Source: Sulfurimicrobium sp963779055 (GTDB taxonomy: Bacteria; Pseudomonadota; Gammaproteobacteria; Burkholderiales; Sulfuricellaceae). Taken from it: DNA of 64,000 nt. Shown here in pieces: positions 8,595 to 17,780 of the stretch. The stretch lies in contig CAVZWN010000004.1 in NCBI GenBank assembly GCA_963779055.1, positions 558,001 through 622,000 of the forward strand, given 5' to 3'. How positions within the stretch are numbered: position 1 is the stretch's first letter; the number at the start of each line of letters is the position of its first letter. A program made the position numbers and the translations under genes. The notes under the pieces were generated by a model. That model was not told where the DNA came from and did no database searches. It saw only the letters and a list, made by a program, of their open reading frames with translations.

Positions 8595-9563
8595 ATGGCT
8601 TTGTTCGACAGGGCAAAGCTGCCTCGCCCCGCGTTTCTGGAGCGCGTACTTCGCCCCGCCCGTGAAACGGGTCCCATCACACTGAACCAGCGGCGGCTAT
8701 ATATCCTCCCCACCCGCCATGGGCTGACTTTTGCACTGATGCTGCTGGTCATGCTGCTCGGCTCCATCAACTACGCCAACAGCATGGGCTTTGTACTCAC
8801 TTTCCTGCTGGCCAGCCTGGCCGTCGTATCCATCCTCCACACCTACCGCAATCTGGCGCAAATCAGGATCAGCACGGGCAAAGCCGAACCCGTATTTGCC
8901 GGTCAGGAGGCGCATTTTCACCTGCGGCTCGACAACCCCTCCCCCCAGCCACGCTTTGCCATCGGCTTGAGCCGTGGGAAAAACACGCTTGCTTACTGCG
9001 ACATTCCCGCCAGCCTTTCCGCCAGCCTCGAATATCGCATTCCGGCCACGCAGCGCGGATTGCTGCACCCCGGCAGCTTCAATCTGTTCAGCACTTTTCC
9101 CCTTGGACTGTTGCGAACCTGGGCCCACCTCAACCTGGACACGAACTGTCTGGTTTATCCCCGCCCTGCGGCCGAAGCGATGCCGCTTCCGGTGTCTCAG
9201 ACAGAAACGCAGCAGGGCCCGTTACAGGGCGAAGGGCAGGAAGATTTCAGCGGCCTGCGCAATTATCGCCCGGGCGACAGCTTGCGCCATGTGGCATGGA
9301 AGGCGGTGGCCCAGGAGCGCGGCATGCTGACCAAGCAGTTTTCCGGCGAGGCCGCACAGGAAATCTGGCTGGACTGGGAGTGCTTGCCCGGCATGGATAC
9401 GGAAGCCCGGCTATCGCAACTCACCCGCTGGGTGCTGGATGCCGACCGCGCCGGGCTGAGCTATGGCCTGAGGCTTCCGGGCCTGCAGCACCCGCCCGCC
9501 AGCGGGCTTGAACACAAACACCGTTGCCTGCAGGCGCTGGCCCTGTTCGGGCATACGTCATGA
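8595..9563 (+). CDS. DUF58-domain protein (module 1)
   Basis: 322 residues with two membrane helices near 45-85 and a C-terminal DUF58 segment with the hallmark RNYRPGDSLRHVAWK. DUF58 proteins have a von Willebrand-like fold and are paired with MoxR ATPases. The stop overlaps the next gene's start by four bases. A role in envelope assembly or stress is inferred from context only. Confidence 0.9.
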   Translation: MALFDRAKLPRPAFLERVLRPARETGPITLNQRRLYILPTRHGLTFALMLLVMLLGSINYANSMGFVLTFLLASLAVVSILHTYRNLAQIRISTGKAEPVFAGQEAHFHLRLDNPSPQPRFAIGLSRGKNTLAYCDIPASLSASLEYRIPATQRGLLHPGSFNLFSTFPLGLLRTWAHLNLDTNCLVYPRPAAEAMPLPVSQTETQQGPLQGEGQEDFSGLRNYRPGDSLRHVAWKAVAQERGMLTKQFSGEAAQEIWLDWECLPGMDTEARLSQLTRWVLDADRAGLSYGLRLPGLQHPPASGLEHKHRCLQALALFGHTS

Positions 9564-11482
9564 CCAATCTGGTCTGGCTGCTGCTCTCCCTGGCACTCGC
9601 CACTGCGCCTCACCTTGAGCGCCTGCCGCTGTGGGTGGGGCCGATCTGCCTGGCCCTGGGCTTGTGGCGCCTTGCCATCATGCGCAAACAGGCTGCCCTG
9701 CCGCGTAAATGGCTGCTGTTACTGATTGCCGCCGCGGCCACGGCTGGAATATTTTCGCACTACCACACCCTCTTGGGGCGCGATGCGGGCGTCGCCCTGC
9801 TGGTCGTCATGATCGCGCTCAAACTGATGGAAATGAAAACCCTGCGCGACACCATGGTGGTGATCTTCCTGGGATACTTCCTGGTCATCACGCATTTCTT
9901 CTATTCGCAGAGCATCCCTACCGCGCTCTATCTGCTGCTGGTGGTCCTGCTCACTACCGCCACCATGATCGGCTATAGCTACCCGCTGGAGCGCTTTCCA
10001 CCCCGCCCGAGGCTGCGCCTTGCCGGCACCCTGCTGCTCCAGGCCATTCCGCTGATGCTGGTGCTGTTCGTACTCTTCCCCCGTGTCGGTCCTTTGTGGG
10101 GGCTGCCCAAGGATGCCTACTCCGGCATGACCGGCCTGTCCGACTCCATGAGCCCCGGCGCCATCAGCCAGCTGATCCGCTCCGATGCAGTGGCTTTCCG
10201 CGTCAGATTCGACGGCCCGCTGCCGGAGAAATCACAACGCTACTGGCGCGGCCCGGTGTTGTGGGATTACGATGGCAGAACCTGGTCAACCCGGAACAAG
10301 CCTCCCGCCGGTCTCGCGCAGTTCGTTCCGCTGGGCGAGGCCATCCGCTATACGCTGACGCTGGAGCCGCACAACCAGCGCTGGCTGTTCGCGCTCGACC
10401 TGCCGGACAAGCTGCCGCCCGGTAGCAGCGCTTCCGCCGACTTCCAGATTACCGCACCCGTCCGGCTGCACCAGCGTATCCGCTACAGCCTGACTTCCTA
10501 TCCTGTTTATCGTCTCGGGGAAAGCCTTGGCGACGAAGCCTGGGAACGTGCACTGCGCCTGCCCGGCGGCAACCCCAGGGCTGTGCAACTGGCTGCGCAG
10601 TGGCGAGACAAGCTTGAAACGCCGCGCGCCATCGCACAGCAAGCCTTACAGATGTTCCGCGAGGAAGCTTTCGTTTACACCCTCAACCCGCCCCTGCTCG
10701 GCGAGCAGGCGGTGGATGATTTCCTCTTCGGCACCCGGCGCGGCTTTTGTGAGCATTACGCCAGCGCCTTCGTATTCCTGATGCGCGCTGCGGGCGTCCC
10801 GGCCCGGGTCGTGACCGGCTATCAGGGTGGCGAACCCAATCCCCTGGGAGATTACATGATGGTGCGCCAGTCCGACGCCCATGCATGGGCCGAAATATGG
10901 CTGGATGGCGATGGCTGGGTGCGGGTGGACCCCACGGCGGCAGTTTCGCCCAACCGTATCGAGACCGGCATCGCCAGCGCCCTGCCCGCAGCCGAACTGC
11001 CGCCCGCGCTGGTGCAACTGGATGCGGAATGGCTAAAACGCATGCGATTATCCTGGGACCTGCTCAACAACAACTGGAATCAATGGGTGATCGGCTACAA
11101 CCAGGAACGGCAAATGCGCTTCCTCTCCGGCCTTCATCAGGGGCTCGGTGCGTGGCAGAACATGGCGCTGGCGATGCTCGGCGGGCTGGCCTTAATGCTG
11201 TCCGGAATTGCCTTTTGGATGCTTTGGCGCACTTCGCGCCGGGCAAGCGACCCCGTCGTTGCGGTTTATGAAAACTTCTGCGCCAAACTGGCGCACCGGG
11301 GCATCCTGCGTGCGCCCGGCGAAGGCCCCCTGGACTATGCAGACAGGGCCTCGCACTCAAGACCTGAGCTGGCGCGACAGATCAGGCTGATTACCCGGCT
11401 TTATGTCACACTGCGCTATGGACAAAGGCATTCCGCCTGGCTTCCTCTGCTCAGAAAGGCCGTGCGGAATTTTAAGGCCTGA
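9560..11482 (+). CDS. TgpA-type membrane transglutaminase (module 1)
   Basis: 640 residues. The N-terminal DUF3488 part has about six membrane helices (1-190). A periplasmic transglutaminase-like core follows (about 320-470) with the catalytic triad visible as Cys in RRGFCEHYAS, His in DAHAWAE and Asp in VDPTAAV. A further membrane helix lies near 540-560 and a DUF4129-like C-terminus follows. Pseudomonas TgpA is the named relative; its substrate is unknown. ATG 9560 overlaps the DUF58 stop. Confidence 0.93.
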   Translation: MTNLVWLLLSLALATAPHLERLPLWVGPICLALGLWRLAIMRKQAALPRKWLLLLIAAAATAGIFSHYHTLLGRDAGVALLVVMIALKLMEMKTLRDTMVVIFLGYFLVITHFFYSQSIPTALYLLLVVLLTTATMIGYSYPLERFPPRPRLRLAGTLLLQAIPLMLVLFVLFPRVGPLWGLPKDAYSGMTGLSDSMSPGAISQLIRSDAVAFRVRFDGPLPEKSQRYWRGPVLWDYDGRTWSTRNKPPAGLAQFVPLGEAIRYTLTLEPHNQRWLFALDLPDKLPPGSSASADFQITAPVRLHQRIRYSLTSYPVYRLGESLGDEAWERALRLPGGNPRAVQLAAQWRDKLETPRAIAQQALQMFREEAFVYTLNPPLLGEQAVDDFLFGTRRGFCEHYASAFVFLMRAAGVPARVVTGYQGGEPNPLGDYMMVRQSDAHAWAEIWLDGDGWVRVDPTAAVSPNRIETGIASALPAAELPPALVQLDAEWLKRMRLSWDLLNNNWNQWVIGYNQERQMRFLSGLHQGLGAWQNMALAMLGGLALMLSGIAFWMLWRTSRRASDPVVAVYENFCAKLAHRGILRAPGEGPLDYADRASHSRPELARQIRLITRLYVTLRYGQRHSAWLPLLRKAVRNFKA

Positions 11483-11556
11483 ATCACCATGAATGCCCTG
11501 TTCACCCTGTTTGTTTTTTGGTAAGTTCGGGAAATGACATTTCCCCATTTGAATCC

Positions 11557-12141
11557 ATGAATTTTTGCAGCCATTGCGGCGCCAGAGTCAGCCTGCGCAT
11601 CCCCGAAGGCGACAGCCTGCCGCGCTACGTGTGTGACAACTGTCATACCATTCACTACCAGAATCCCAAAATGGTGATCGGCTGCATTCCGCAATGGGAA
11701 GATAAAATCCTCCTCTGCCGCCGCGCCATCGAGCCGCGCCACGGCTTCTGGACACTGCCTGCCGGCTTCATGGAAAACAGCGAAACCACGGCCCAGGCTG
11801 CCGCACGGGAAACGCTGGAAGAAGCTCAGGCCAACGTCGAGATCGGCGCGCTTTACACCCTGTTCAACGTACCCCACATCAGCCAGGTACATCTGTTCTT
11901 CCAGGCACGCCTGCTGGAGCCACGTTTCAGTGCCGGCGTGGAAAGTCTGGAAGTCAGGCTGTTTGCCGAACAGGATCTGCCCTGGGATGAAATCGCCTTT
12001 GCCAGCGTGCGCCGGACGCTGCAGCTTTATTTCGCAGAACGGCAGAGCGGCGCCTTTGGATTCCACATGGGCGACATTCATCCCGCACCGGATCAGCAGA
12101 CGCTTTACAGCGCCACCCCGCCGGACAATTTCATTCCCTGA
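11557..12141 (+). CDS. NUDIX hydrolase with zinc ribbon (NudC-like)
   Basis: 194 residues. The N-terminal zinc ribbon has CSHC and CDNC pairs. The NUDIX box at about residues 70-92 runs from GFMENSE to ARETLEEAQ, fitting G-x5-E-x7-REUxEE. It hydrolyses a nucleoside diphosphate linked to another group; NADH-like substrates are possible but not shown. ATG 11557 starts exactly at the ribbon; an in-frame TTG at 11518 is a less likely start. Confidence 0.88.
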   Translation: MNFCSHCGARVSLRIPEGDSLPRYVCDNCHTIHYQNPKMVIGCIPQWEDKILLCRRAIEPRHGFWTLPAGFMENSETTAQAAARETLEEAQANVEIGALYTLFNVPHISQVHLFFQARLLEPRFSAGVESLEVRLFAEQDLPWDEIAFASVRRTLQLYFAERQSGAFGFHMGDIHPAPDQQTLYSATPPDNFIP

Positions 12142-12185
12142 ACAGCCCCGCCTCTAAAACAAATTTTTCAACACCGGAATCAAAC

Positions 12186-13562
12186 ATGACCACACTTCCA
12201 GCAGAAATTTTCAAGGCCTACGATATTCGCGGCATCGTCGGGAAATCGCTTACGCCGGAAATTGTTGAAGCCATCGGTCACGCCATCGGCTCGGAAGCGG
12301 TCGCGCGCAAGCAATGCGAGATCGTGATCGGGCGCGATGGCCGGCTCTCGGGGCCGGATCTGGCAGCCGCACTGGCACGCGGGATCCAGAAAAGCGGCAT
12401 CAACGTGATCGATCTCGGCATGGTTGCCACGCCGATGACTTATTATGCCGCCTACCAGCTCCATGCCAACTCAGCCGTGATGGTCACCGGCAGCCACAAC
12501 CCGCCGGACTACAACGGCCTGAAAATGGTGCTGGGAGGCGAAACGCTCTCTGGCGATACTATCCAGAACCTGAGAATGCGGATCGAGAAAGAGGATCTGA
12601 CCCATGGCAGTGGCAGCTACCGCCAGCATGACATCGCCGACGAATACATCCGGCGCATCGTTGACGACATCCGCCTGGAACGGCCGATGAAAATCATCGT
12701 CGATTGCGGCAACGGCGTGCCTGGCGCTTTCGCGCCCCAACTCTATCGTGCGCTGGGCTGCGAGGTAGAGGAAATGTACTGCGAAGTGGACGGTAATTTT
12801 CCCAACCATCACCCGGACCCTTCCGTCCCTAAAAATCTGCAGGACCTGATCGCACGCCTGAAAACCTCGGATGCCGAAATCGGCCTCGCTTTCGATGGCG
12901 ACGGCGATCGTCTGGGCGTGGTCACCAAGGACGGTCAGATCATCTTCCCCGACCGCCAGCTGATGCTGTATGCGGATGACGTGCTGTCCCGCAACCCAGG
13001 CGCGGAAATCATTTTTGACGTCAAATCCACGCGCAACCTGTTTACCTGGATACGCGAACGCGGCGGCAAGCCGACCCTATGGAAAACCGGCCACTCCCTG
13101 ATCAAGGCAAAGATGAAGGAAACCGGCGCCCTGCTGGCAGGAGAAATGAGCGGGCATGTGTTCTTCAAGGAGCGCTGGTACGGTTTCGATGACGGCCTCT
13201 ACACCGGCGCCCGCCTGCTCGAATACCTGTCGCGCCAGGCAGACATCAACGCCACCCTGCACGGCCTGCCGGATACCGTCAATACGCCGGAATTGCAGAT
13301 CTGGATGAAGGAAGGCGAGCATTACGCCCTGATCGACAAACTGCGCGAAACGGCCCGATTCCCCAGTTCACAGGAAATCATCACGCTGGATGGCCTGCGC
13401 GTGGAATACGCCGACGGTTTCGGCCTGATGCGCCCCTCCAACACCACGCCGGTGATCGTGCTGCGTTTCGAGGGCGACAACGAAAGCGCCCTGAAGCGCA
13501 TCCAGGAAGAATTCCGCCAGGTATTGCTGGTGGCAGAACCGGGGCTGGCGCTGCCGTTTTAG
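12186..13562 (+). CDS. Phosphomannomutase/phosphoglucomutase
   Basis: 458 residues of the alpha-D-phosphohexomutase family (AlgC/ManB type). It has the phosphoserine loop TGSHNPPDYNG, metal loop DGDGDR, sugar-specificity loop GEMSGH and phosphate-binding RPSNTTP. It interconverts 1- and 6-phosphates of mannose or glucose for LPS or exopolysaccharide. The stop directly abuts that of the convergent gene at 13563. Confidence 0.95.
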   Translation: MTTLPAEIFKAYDIRGIVGKSLTPEIVEAIGHAIGSEAVARKQCEIVIGRDGRLSGPDLAAALARGIQKSGINVIDLGMVATPMTYYAAYQLHANSAVMVTGSHNPPDYNGLKMVLGGETLSGDTIQNLRMRIEKEDLTHGSGSYRQHDIADEYIRRIVDDIRLERPMKIIVDCGNGVPGAFAPQLYRALGCEVEEMYCEVDGNFPNHHPDPSVPKNLQDLIARLKTSDAEIGLAFDGDGDRLGVVTKDGQIIFPDRQLMLYADDVLSRNPGAEIIFDVKSTRNLFTWIRERGGKPTLWKTGHSLIKAKMKETGALLAGEMSGHVFFKERWYGFDDGLYTGARLLEYLSRQADINATLHGLPDTVNTPELQIWMKEGEHYALIDKLRETARFPSSQEIITLDGLRVEYADGFGLMRPSNTTPVIVLRFEGDNESALKRIQEEFRQVLLVAEPGLALPF

Positions 13563-13880
13563 CTATTTTTTATCGACATCCAGACCGAAGCGGTGGGTCT
13601 CGTCGATCACCTTGAGCAGATTGCCGAAAGGCAAACGAGGCCCGAGGCGGCGCACTGCCTCCATGAAGGGTAATTCGGCCCCATTGGGGTCGAATTTGTA
13701 TTCACCGCTTATCATGTCGGCATACATCTTGCGCAACTGGGTATCAAGCAGGTTGACATACGGGCGGATCGGGGCAAATTCATCCGAATCCTCGTCCATG
13801 ATGGAACAAATTTCGTCCACCTCGTACACCGCCTGATGCATCAGATCGACATATTCATCGGCTGTTTTTGGGCGCTTCAT
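13563..13880 (-). CDS. Conserved hypothetical acidic protein
   Basis: 105 residues, soluble and rich in Asp/Glu (EVDEICSIMDEDSDEF), with no signal peptide, Cys cluster or recognised domain. AGGAG lies six bases before the ATG. It follows hdrB but is separated by a terminator, so it is probably transcribed apart from the qmo-hdr operon. I do not recognise the family. Confidence 0.7.
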   Translation of the reverse strand: MKRPKTADEYVDLMHQAVYEVDEICSIMDEDSDEFAPIRPYVNLLDTQLRKMYADMISGEYKFDPNGAELPFMEAVRRLGPRLPFGNLLKVIDETHRFGLDVDKK

Positions 13881-13930
13881 TGATTACTCCTGAAAATATT
13901 GAGGCAACCCCAATATGGTACCCATGATGG

Positions 13931-13960
13931 AAAAAATAAGGGGGCGCCATGCGCCCCCTT
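13931..13960 (-). terminator. Terminator of the qmo-hdr operon
   Basis: A ten-base-pair stem (AAGGGGGCGC, 13938-13947, with 13951-13960) and three-base loop is followed on the minus strand by TTTTTT. It lies 18 bases after the hdrB stop. Confidence 0.85.
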
Positions 13961-13978
13961 CAATTTTCAAAGCATGAG

Positions 13979-14881
13979 TTACTTGCTGGCGATATCTTCC
14001 AGCCGGGTAGCACGAATCACCTGACCATCCAGGCCTGCATCCTTGCTGCTGCCACCATAGGCCACGGTAATCAACTGGCTGTAGTAGGTCACCGGAATGT
14101 TGAACTTCTTGCCGTAGCGCTTGTTCACTTCACCCTGATAGATTTCCACGTTGGCCTGGCACAGCGGGCACGGCGTGACGATCATGTCCGCACCGTGGTC
14201 ATAGGCGGATTCGATGATGTCATGAATCTGCTTCTGGCTCTTTTCAGGCTCGGAGAAGGCCAGTGCGCCACCGCAGCAGGTCACTTTCTGATCATAGCTG
14301 GTGATGGCTTCGCCGCCCATGGATTCGACCATGCGGTCCAGGTACATGGGATTCTCGAAAGACTCGCCATCGATACCGAAAGGACGGTTGGTCTGGCAAC
14401 CTACATAACCGGCAAACTTGATGCCTTCCAGCGGTTTCTTCACGCCGCTCTTCAGGGTTTCATAGCCGATATCCTCGATCAGCACTTCGACCATGTGACG
14501 GGCCGGAGGCGCTTCATTCTTGAACACCAGGCCCGCTTCCTTGAGCGCTTCATTGGTCTCGGCCAGCAGCGTGGCGCTGTGATCCAGACGCTCCTTGGCT
14601 TCGCGCGTCGCCAGCCAGCAGGCAGCGCAGGTCGCGACCACTTCCTGACCGGGGTTATGCTGCTCGGACAAAGCCAGATTACGCGCCGACAAGGCAATGC
14701 GCGGCAATTCACCACCACCTGCATAACCAATGGAAGCACCGCAGCAGTTCCAGTCCGGGATTTCATTCAGGGCAACATCCAGCAGCTTGACCATGGAATT
14801 GGTCGAGGTCAGGTAATTGCTGGACGATGCGCCGGACTGCGAAGAGCAGCCGGGGTAAAAAGAATATTGTTTCTTAGCCAT
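13979..14881 (-). CDS. hdrB: Heterodisulfide reductase subunit B-like protein
   Basis: 300 residues with two CCG domains that bind the non-cubane iron-sulfur clusters of HdrB: CCGASIGYAGGG and CAACW in the first half, VGCQTNRP, CCGGALAF and CPLCQ in the second. In methanogens HdrB reduces CoM-S-S-CoB; in sulfate reducers and sulfur oxidisers HdrBC-like pairs carry electrons or thiol chemistry with Qmo. It is last in the qmoA-qmoB-hdrC-hdrB operon. The natural disulfide or electron partner is not known from sequence. Confidence 0.92.
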   Translation of the reverse strand: MAKKQYSFYPGCSSQSGASSSNYLTSTNSMVKLLDVALNEIPDWNCCGASIGYAGGGELPRIALSARNLALSEQHNPGQEVVATCAACWLATREAKERLDHSATLLAETNEALKEAGLVFKNEAPPARHMVEVLIEDIGYETLKSGVKKPLEGIKFAGYVGCQTNRPFGIDGESFENPMYLDRMVESMGGEAITSYDQKVTCCGGALAFSEPEKSQKQIHDIIESAYDHGADMIVTPCPLCQANVEIYQGEVNKRYGKKFNIPVTYYSQLITVAYGGSSKDAGLDGQVIRATRLEDIASK

Positions 14882-14892
14882 ATACTTGCTCC

Positions 14893-15495
14893 TTACGACA
14901 GTTTCCTGCGCTTGTCCTCGAGTTCCCGCGCCTTATTCAGCATGGCCTGGAATCCGCTCTTGTCCTTGACGCCGTGACCGCCCATGATTTCCATCGGGCT
15001 CAAGCGCTTGGCCTTCATCATTCCCAGACCGACACTTTGCATTGCCATGGCATTCTTGATACCCTGGCTGAAGCCGTCCTTGAAATACATGCCCAGACTC
15101 AGCTTCAGTTCGTTGACGCGACCGGTCTTGGTCAGGTTGTCCCAGAACAGCTGACCGAACTGTGCGGTCGGCTGATTCTTCGGCGCCAGACCCTCACGTT
15201 TGGCGAGGTATGCCAGACCGTGCATGATATGGGTAATCGGCAGTTTGCGCGGACAGCGCACGATGCACTGGTAACAGGAAGTACACATCCACATGGAATC
15301 GGACGACAGCACTTCTTCACGCTTGCCGGCACGGATCATCATGAAGATTTTCTGTGGCGTATGCTCCCAGTGAGGTCCCAGCGGGCAGGAGCCGGCGCAA
15401 ACGCCGCACTGCATGCACATCTTGACCCAGTGGCCTTCCTCGACACGTTCTTCGACTTCCTTGAGGAAGCTCCTGGTGTATTTTTCGATGCTCAT
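14893..15495 (-). CDS. hdrC: Heterodisulfide reductase subunit C-like protein
   Basis: 200 residues with two [4Fe-4S] motifs (CMQCGVCAGSCP near 27-38 and CTSCYQCIVRCP near 70-81) followed by a helical C-terminus. There is no membrane helix, so this is soluble HdrC and not the QmoC fusion with a cytochrome b-like membrane domain. AGGAGGAG precedes the start. It sits 11 bases from both neighbours in the operon. Confidence 0.92.
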   Translation of the reverse strand: MSIEKYTRSFLKEVEERVEEGHWVKMCMQCGVCAGSCPLGPHWEHTPQKIFMMIRAGKREEVLSSDSMWMCTSCYQCIVRCPRKLPITHIMHGLAYLAKREGLAPKNQPTAQFGQLFWDNLTKTGRVNELKLSLGMYFKDGFSQGIKNAMAMQSVGLGMMKAKRLSPMEIMGGHGVKDKSGFQAMLNKARELEDKRRKLS

Positions 15496-15506
15496 CCTGT
15501 CTCCTC

Positions 15507-17777
15507 CTAGAAGCCTTTGAACGGGTTGGGCGGCAATGCAGAGATTGTGTCTGCATATTCGTTGATCAGCTTGGGCAGACGCTCGATATCGGTAATTGCC
15601 GCCTCGAAGGTTTGCACGCGCTCCGTTTCCAGACCCATGCCCTGGAGCGTGTCACCCACTTTGCTCATACGGTAGCTGGCAAGTTCGGAGCCCTTGACGA
15701 AGTGACACTGGTAATCATCGCCGTGCTTGCAGCCCATCATCATTACGCCGTCGTAACCGCTGTTGAGTGCGTCGGTAATCCAGATGGTGTTGACCGAACC
15801 CAGGCAGCGCACCGGAATCACGCGCACCCATGCGGAATACACTTCCTTGTTCATGGCCGCCATATCGAGTGCCGGATAGGCATCGTTTTCGCAGGCCAGA
15901 ATCAGGATACGCGGCTTCTCCGAGAACTCGTCCGGCACATCCACTGCCTTGATCTGCGAACCCACGGTATCCACCGAGTAGTTCTCGAAGGAAATGACGC
16001 GCACCGGGCAGGCACCCATACAGGTACCGCAACGGCGGCAGCGTGACTCATTGAACAGCGGGTAACGCTGCTCATCTTCGTCAATCGCGCCGAACGGGCA
16101 TTCAACCGTGCAGCGTTTGCACTGGGTGCAACCTTCACGACGAACGCTAGGGAAAGACAGATCGCCGGAACGCGGATGCGCAGCGCGGCCCACGGCAGCG
16201 TTCTCTACCGCCTGAATCGCCTTCATCGCTGCGCCAGTGGCATCTTCCGTAGCCTGGATGATGTCCATCGGGCGACGTACCGGGCCGGCCGAGTAGATGC
16301 CGGTGCGGCGGGTTTCATACGGGAAGCAGATGAAGTGAGAGTCGGTAAAGCCGTACTTCAGTTGCGGCACATCCGGACCCTGACGGTAAGCCAGGTTGAG
16401 CACGGAAATCGGCTTGACTGCACCTTCAGTCTGCGCTGCATTCCAGGCATCCAGCAGCGTGTTGTCACCGGCAGCCGCAGCGATATCCGCTTTGAGCTTG
16501 GCATCCACGTCGACACCGGAATTGGCGACCTGACCCGTTGCCAGGACGACGATGTCGGCATTTTCGATGGCCGTCTGGTCGTTCAGGATCAGGTCCTGGA
16601 AATTCACCTTGCAGGTATTGCCAGTCGCTTCAACCGTTGACACCTTGCCCTTGGTGAAAGTCACACCCTTGTTCTGGCCGCTGCGGTAGAAGTCTTCACC
16701 GTTGCCCGGCATGCGCAGGTCGGTGTAGATCACCACCGTATCCACATCGGGATTGCTGTCCTTGAAGTACATCGCCTGCTTGACCGAGGTCAGGCAGCAG
16801 GAACCGGAGCAGTATGGCAGATGCTTGCCGGTTTCATCACGCTGCCCGGCACACTGTACGAACACCACGGACTTGACTTCACCACCGTCGGAAGGACGCT
16901 TGATCGGGCCGCCATTGGCCGCCTTGGCAAGCGCTTCGAGGCCAGCCTGATCCATTACGTTGGGGGATTTGCCATAGCCCAGTTCCGGCAGGTTGTTGGC
17001 GTCATACAGCGTAAAGCCGGTTGCCTGGACAATCGAACCCACTTCTTCGGTCGAAGTTGGGCCACTTTCCTCGCTGATTTCAATCTTGAAGCGACCGGGT
17101 GCGCCTTCAGTCTTGCTGGTGATGGCGTTAGTGTAAACTTTGATGTTGCTGTCAGCTTCGATAGCCGCAACCATCTCGTCCACGCCGGTATCCTGAGGGT
17201 CGGCATAGGGACTGTGAGAAGGTGAGCGCTTGTACAGCTTGGCTGCCCAACCACCCAGAGCAGCAGCTTTCTCGACCAGCACCACCTGATAGCCGGCTTT
17301 CGATGCTTCCAGCGCTGCGGTCATGCCGGAAACACCGCCACCCACCACCAGTATGCGGCGGTTAGTTGCCGCTTCCGGATTCGCAGCCGGCAGCTTCATT
17401 TTCTTGACTTCGGCGCAACCCATGCGCACATAGTCATCCGCCATTTCCTGCGTGGTTTCGCGCGATTCCTCATCATCCGGACGGATCCAGATCACGCCTT
17501 CGCGCAGATTAGCGCGGGATACGGCCACATCGGAAAAGCCAAAGGCCTCGGTCTTGGCGCGACGGGAACAGGCTGCAATCATCACGTGAGTGACCGCATC
17601 ATTGTCGATATCGTTGCGGATCATCGCAACGCCTTCCGCGTTACACAGGAAAGGGTGCTCTTTCACTACCTGAGCCTTGCCTTCCTTCTGTGCCACCTTG
17701 GCCAGATTGGCGGTGTCAAGCCGCTCACCCAGTCCACAGCCCTGACAAATATAGGCCGCTACTTTCATGTCCGCCAT
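15507..17777 (-). CDS. qmoB: QmoB / HdrA-like flavoprotein with MvhD-type C-terminus
   Basis: 756 residues. The N-terminal motif is ICQGCGLGE. The FAD-binding HdrA core (about 115-540) has VVGGGVSGMTAALEASKAG. Two [4Fe-4S] clusters follow (CTQCKRCTVECP and CRRCGTCMGACP, about 570-610), then an MvhD-like delta domain (about 625-745; CLGSVN, GCKHGDDYQCHF). This is the QmoB architecture. In sulfate reducers Qmo links the quinone pool to AprBA; in sulfur oxidisers it is thought to run in reverse. Three bases separate it from qmoA. Confidence 0.93.
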   Translation of the reverse strand: MADMKVAAYICQGCGLGERLDTANLAKVAQKEGKAQVVKEHPFLCNAEGVAMIRNDIDNDAVTHVMIAACSRRAKTEAFGFSDVAVSRANLREGVIWIRPDDEESRETTQEMADDYVRMGCAEVKKMKLPAANPEAATNRRILVVGGGVSGMTAALEASKAGYQVVLVEKAAALGGWAAKLYKRSPSHSPYADPQDTGVDEMVAAIEADSNIKVYTNAITSKTEGAPGRFKIEISEESGPTSTEEVGSIVQATGFTLYDANNLPELGYGKSPNVMDQAGLEALAKAANGGPIKRPSDGGEVKSVVFVQCAGQRDETGKHLPYCSGSCCLTSVKQAMYFKDSNPDVDTVVIYTDLRMPGNGEDFYRSGQNKGVTFTKGKVSTVEATGNTCKVNFQDLILNDQTAIENADIVVLATGQVANSGVDVDAKLKADIAAAAGDNTLLDAWNAAQTEGAVKPISVLNLAYRQGPDVPQLKYGFTDSHFICFPYETRRTGIYSAGPVRRPMDIIQATEDATGAAMKAIQAVENAAVGRAAHPRSGDLSFPSVRREGCTQCKRCTVECPFGAIDEDEQRYPLFNESRCRRCGTCMGACPVRVISFENYSVDTVGSQIKAVDVPDEFSEKPRILILACENDAYPALDMAAMNKEVYSAWVRVIPVRCLGSVNTIWITDALNSGYDGVMMMGCKHGDDYQCHFVKGSELASYRMSKVGDTLQGMGLETERVQTFEAAITDIERLPKLINEYADTISALPPNPFKGF

Positions 17778-17780
17778 TGT

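Noticed and set aside
7561..8616. Open frame extending the Yip1 gene upstream on the minus strand
   Set aside because: It is antisense to the MoxR ATPase; the Yip1 family start and a strong ribosome site are at 7560.
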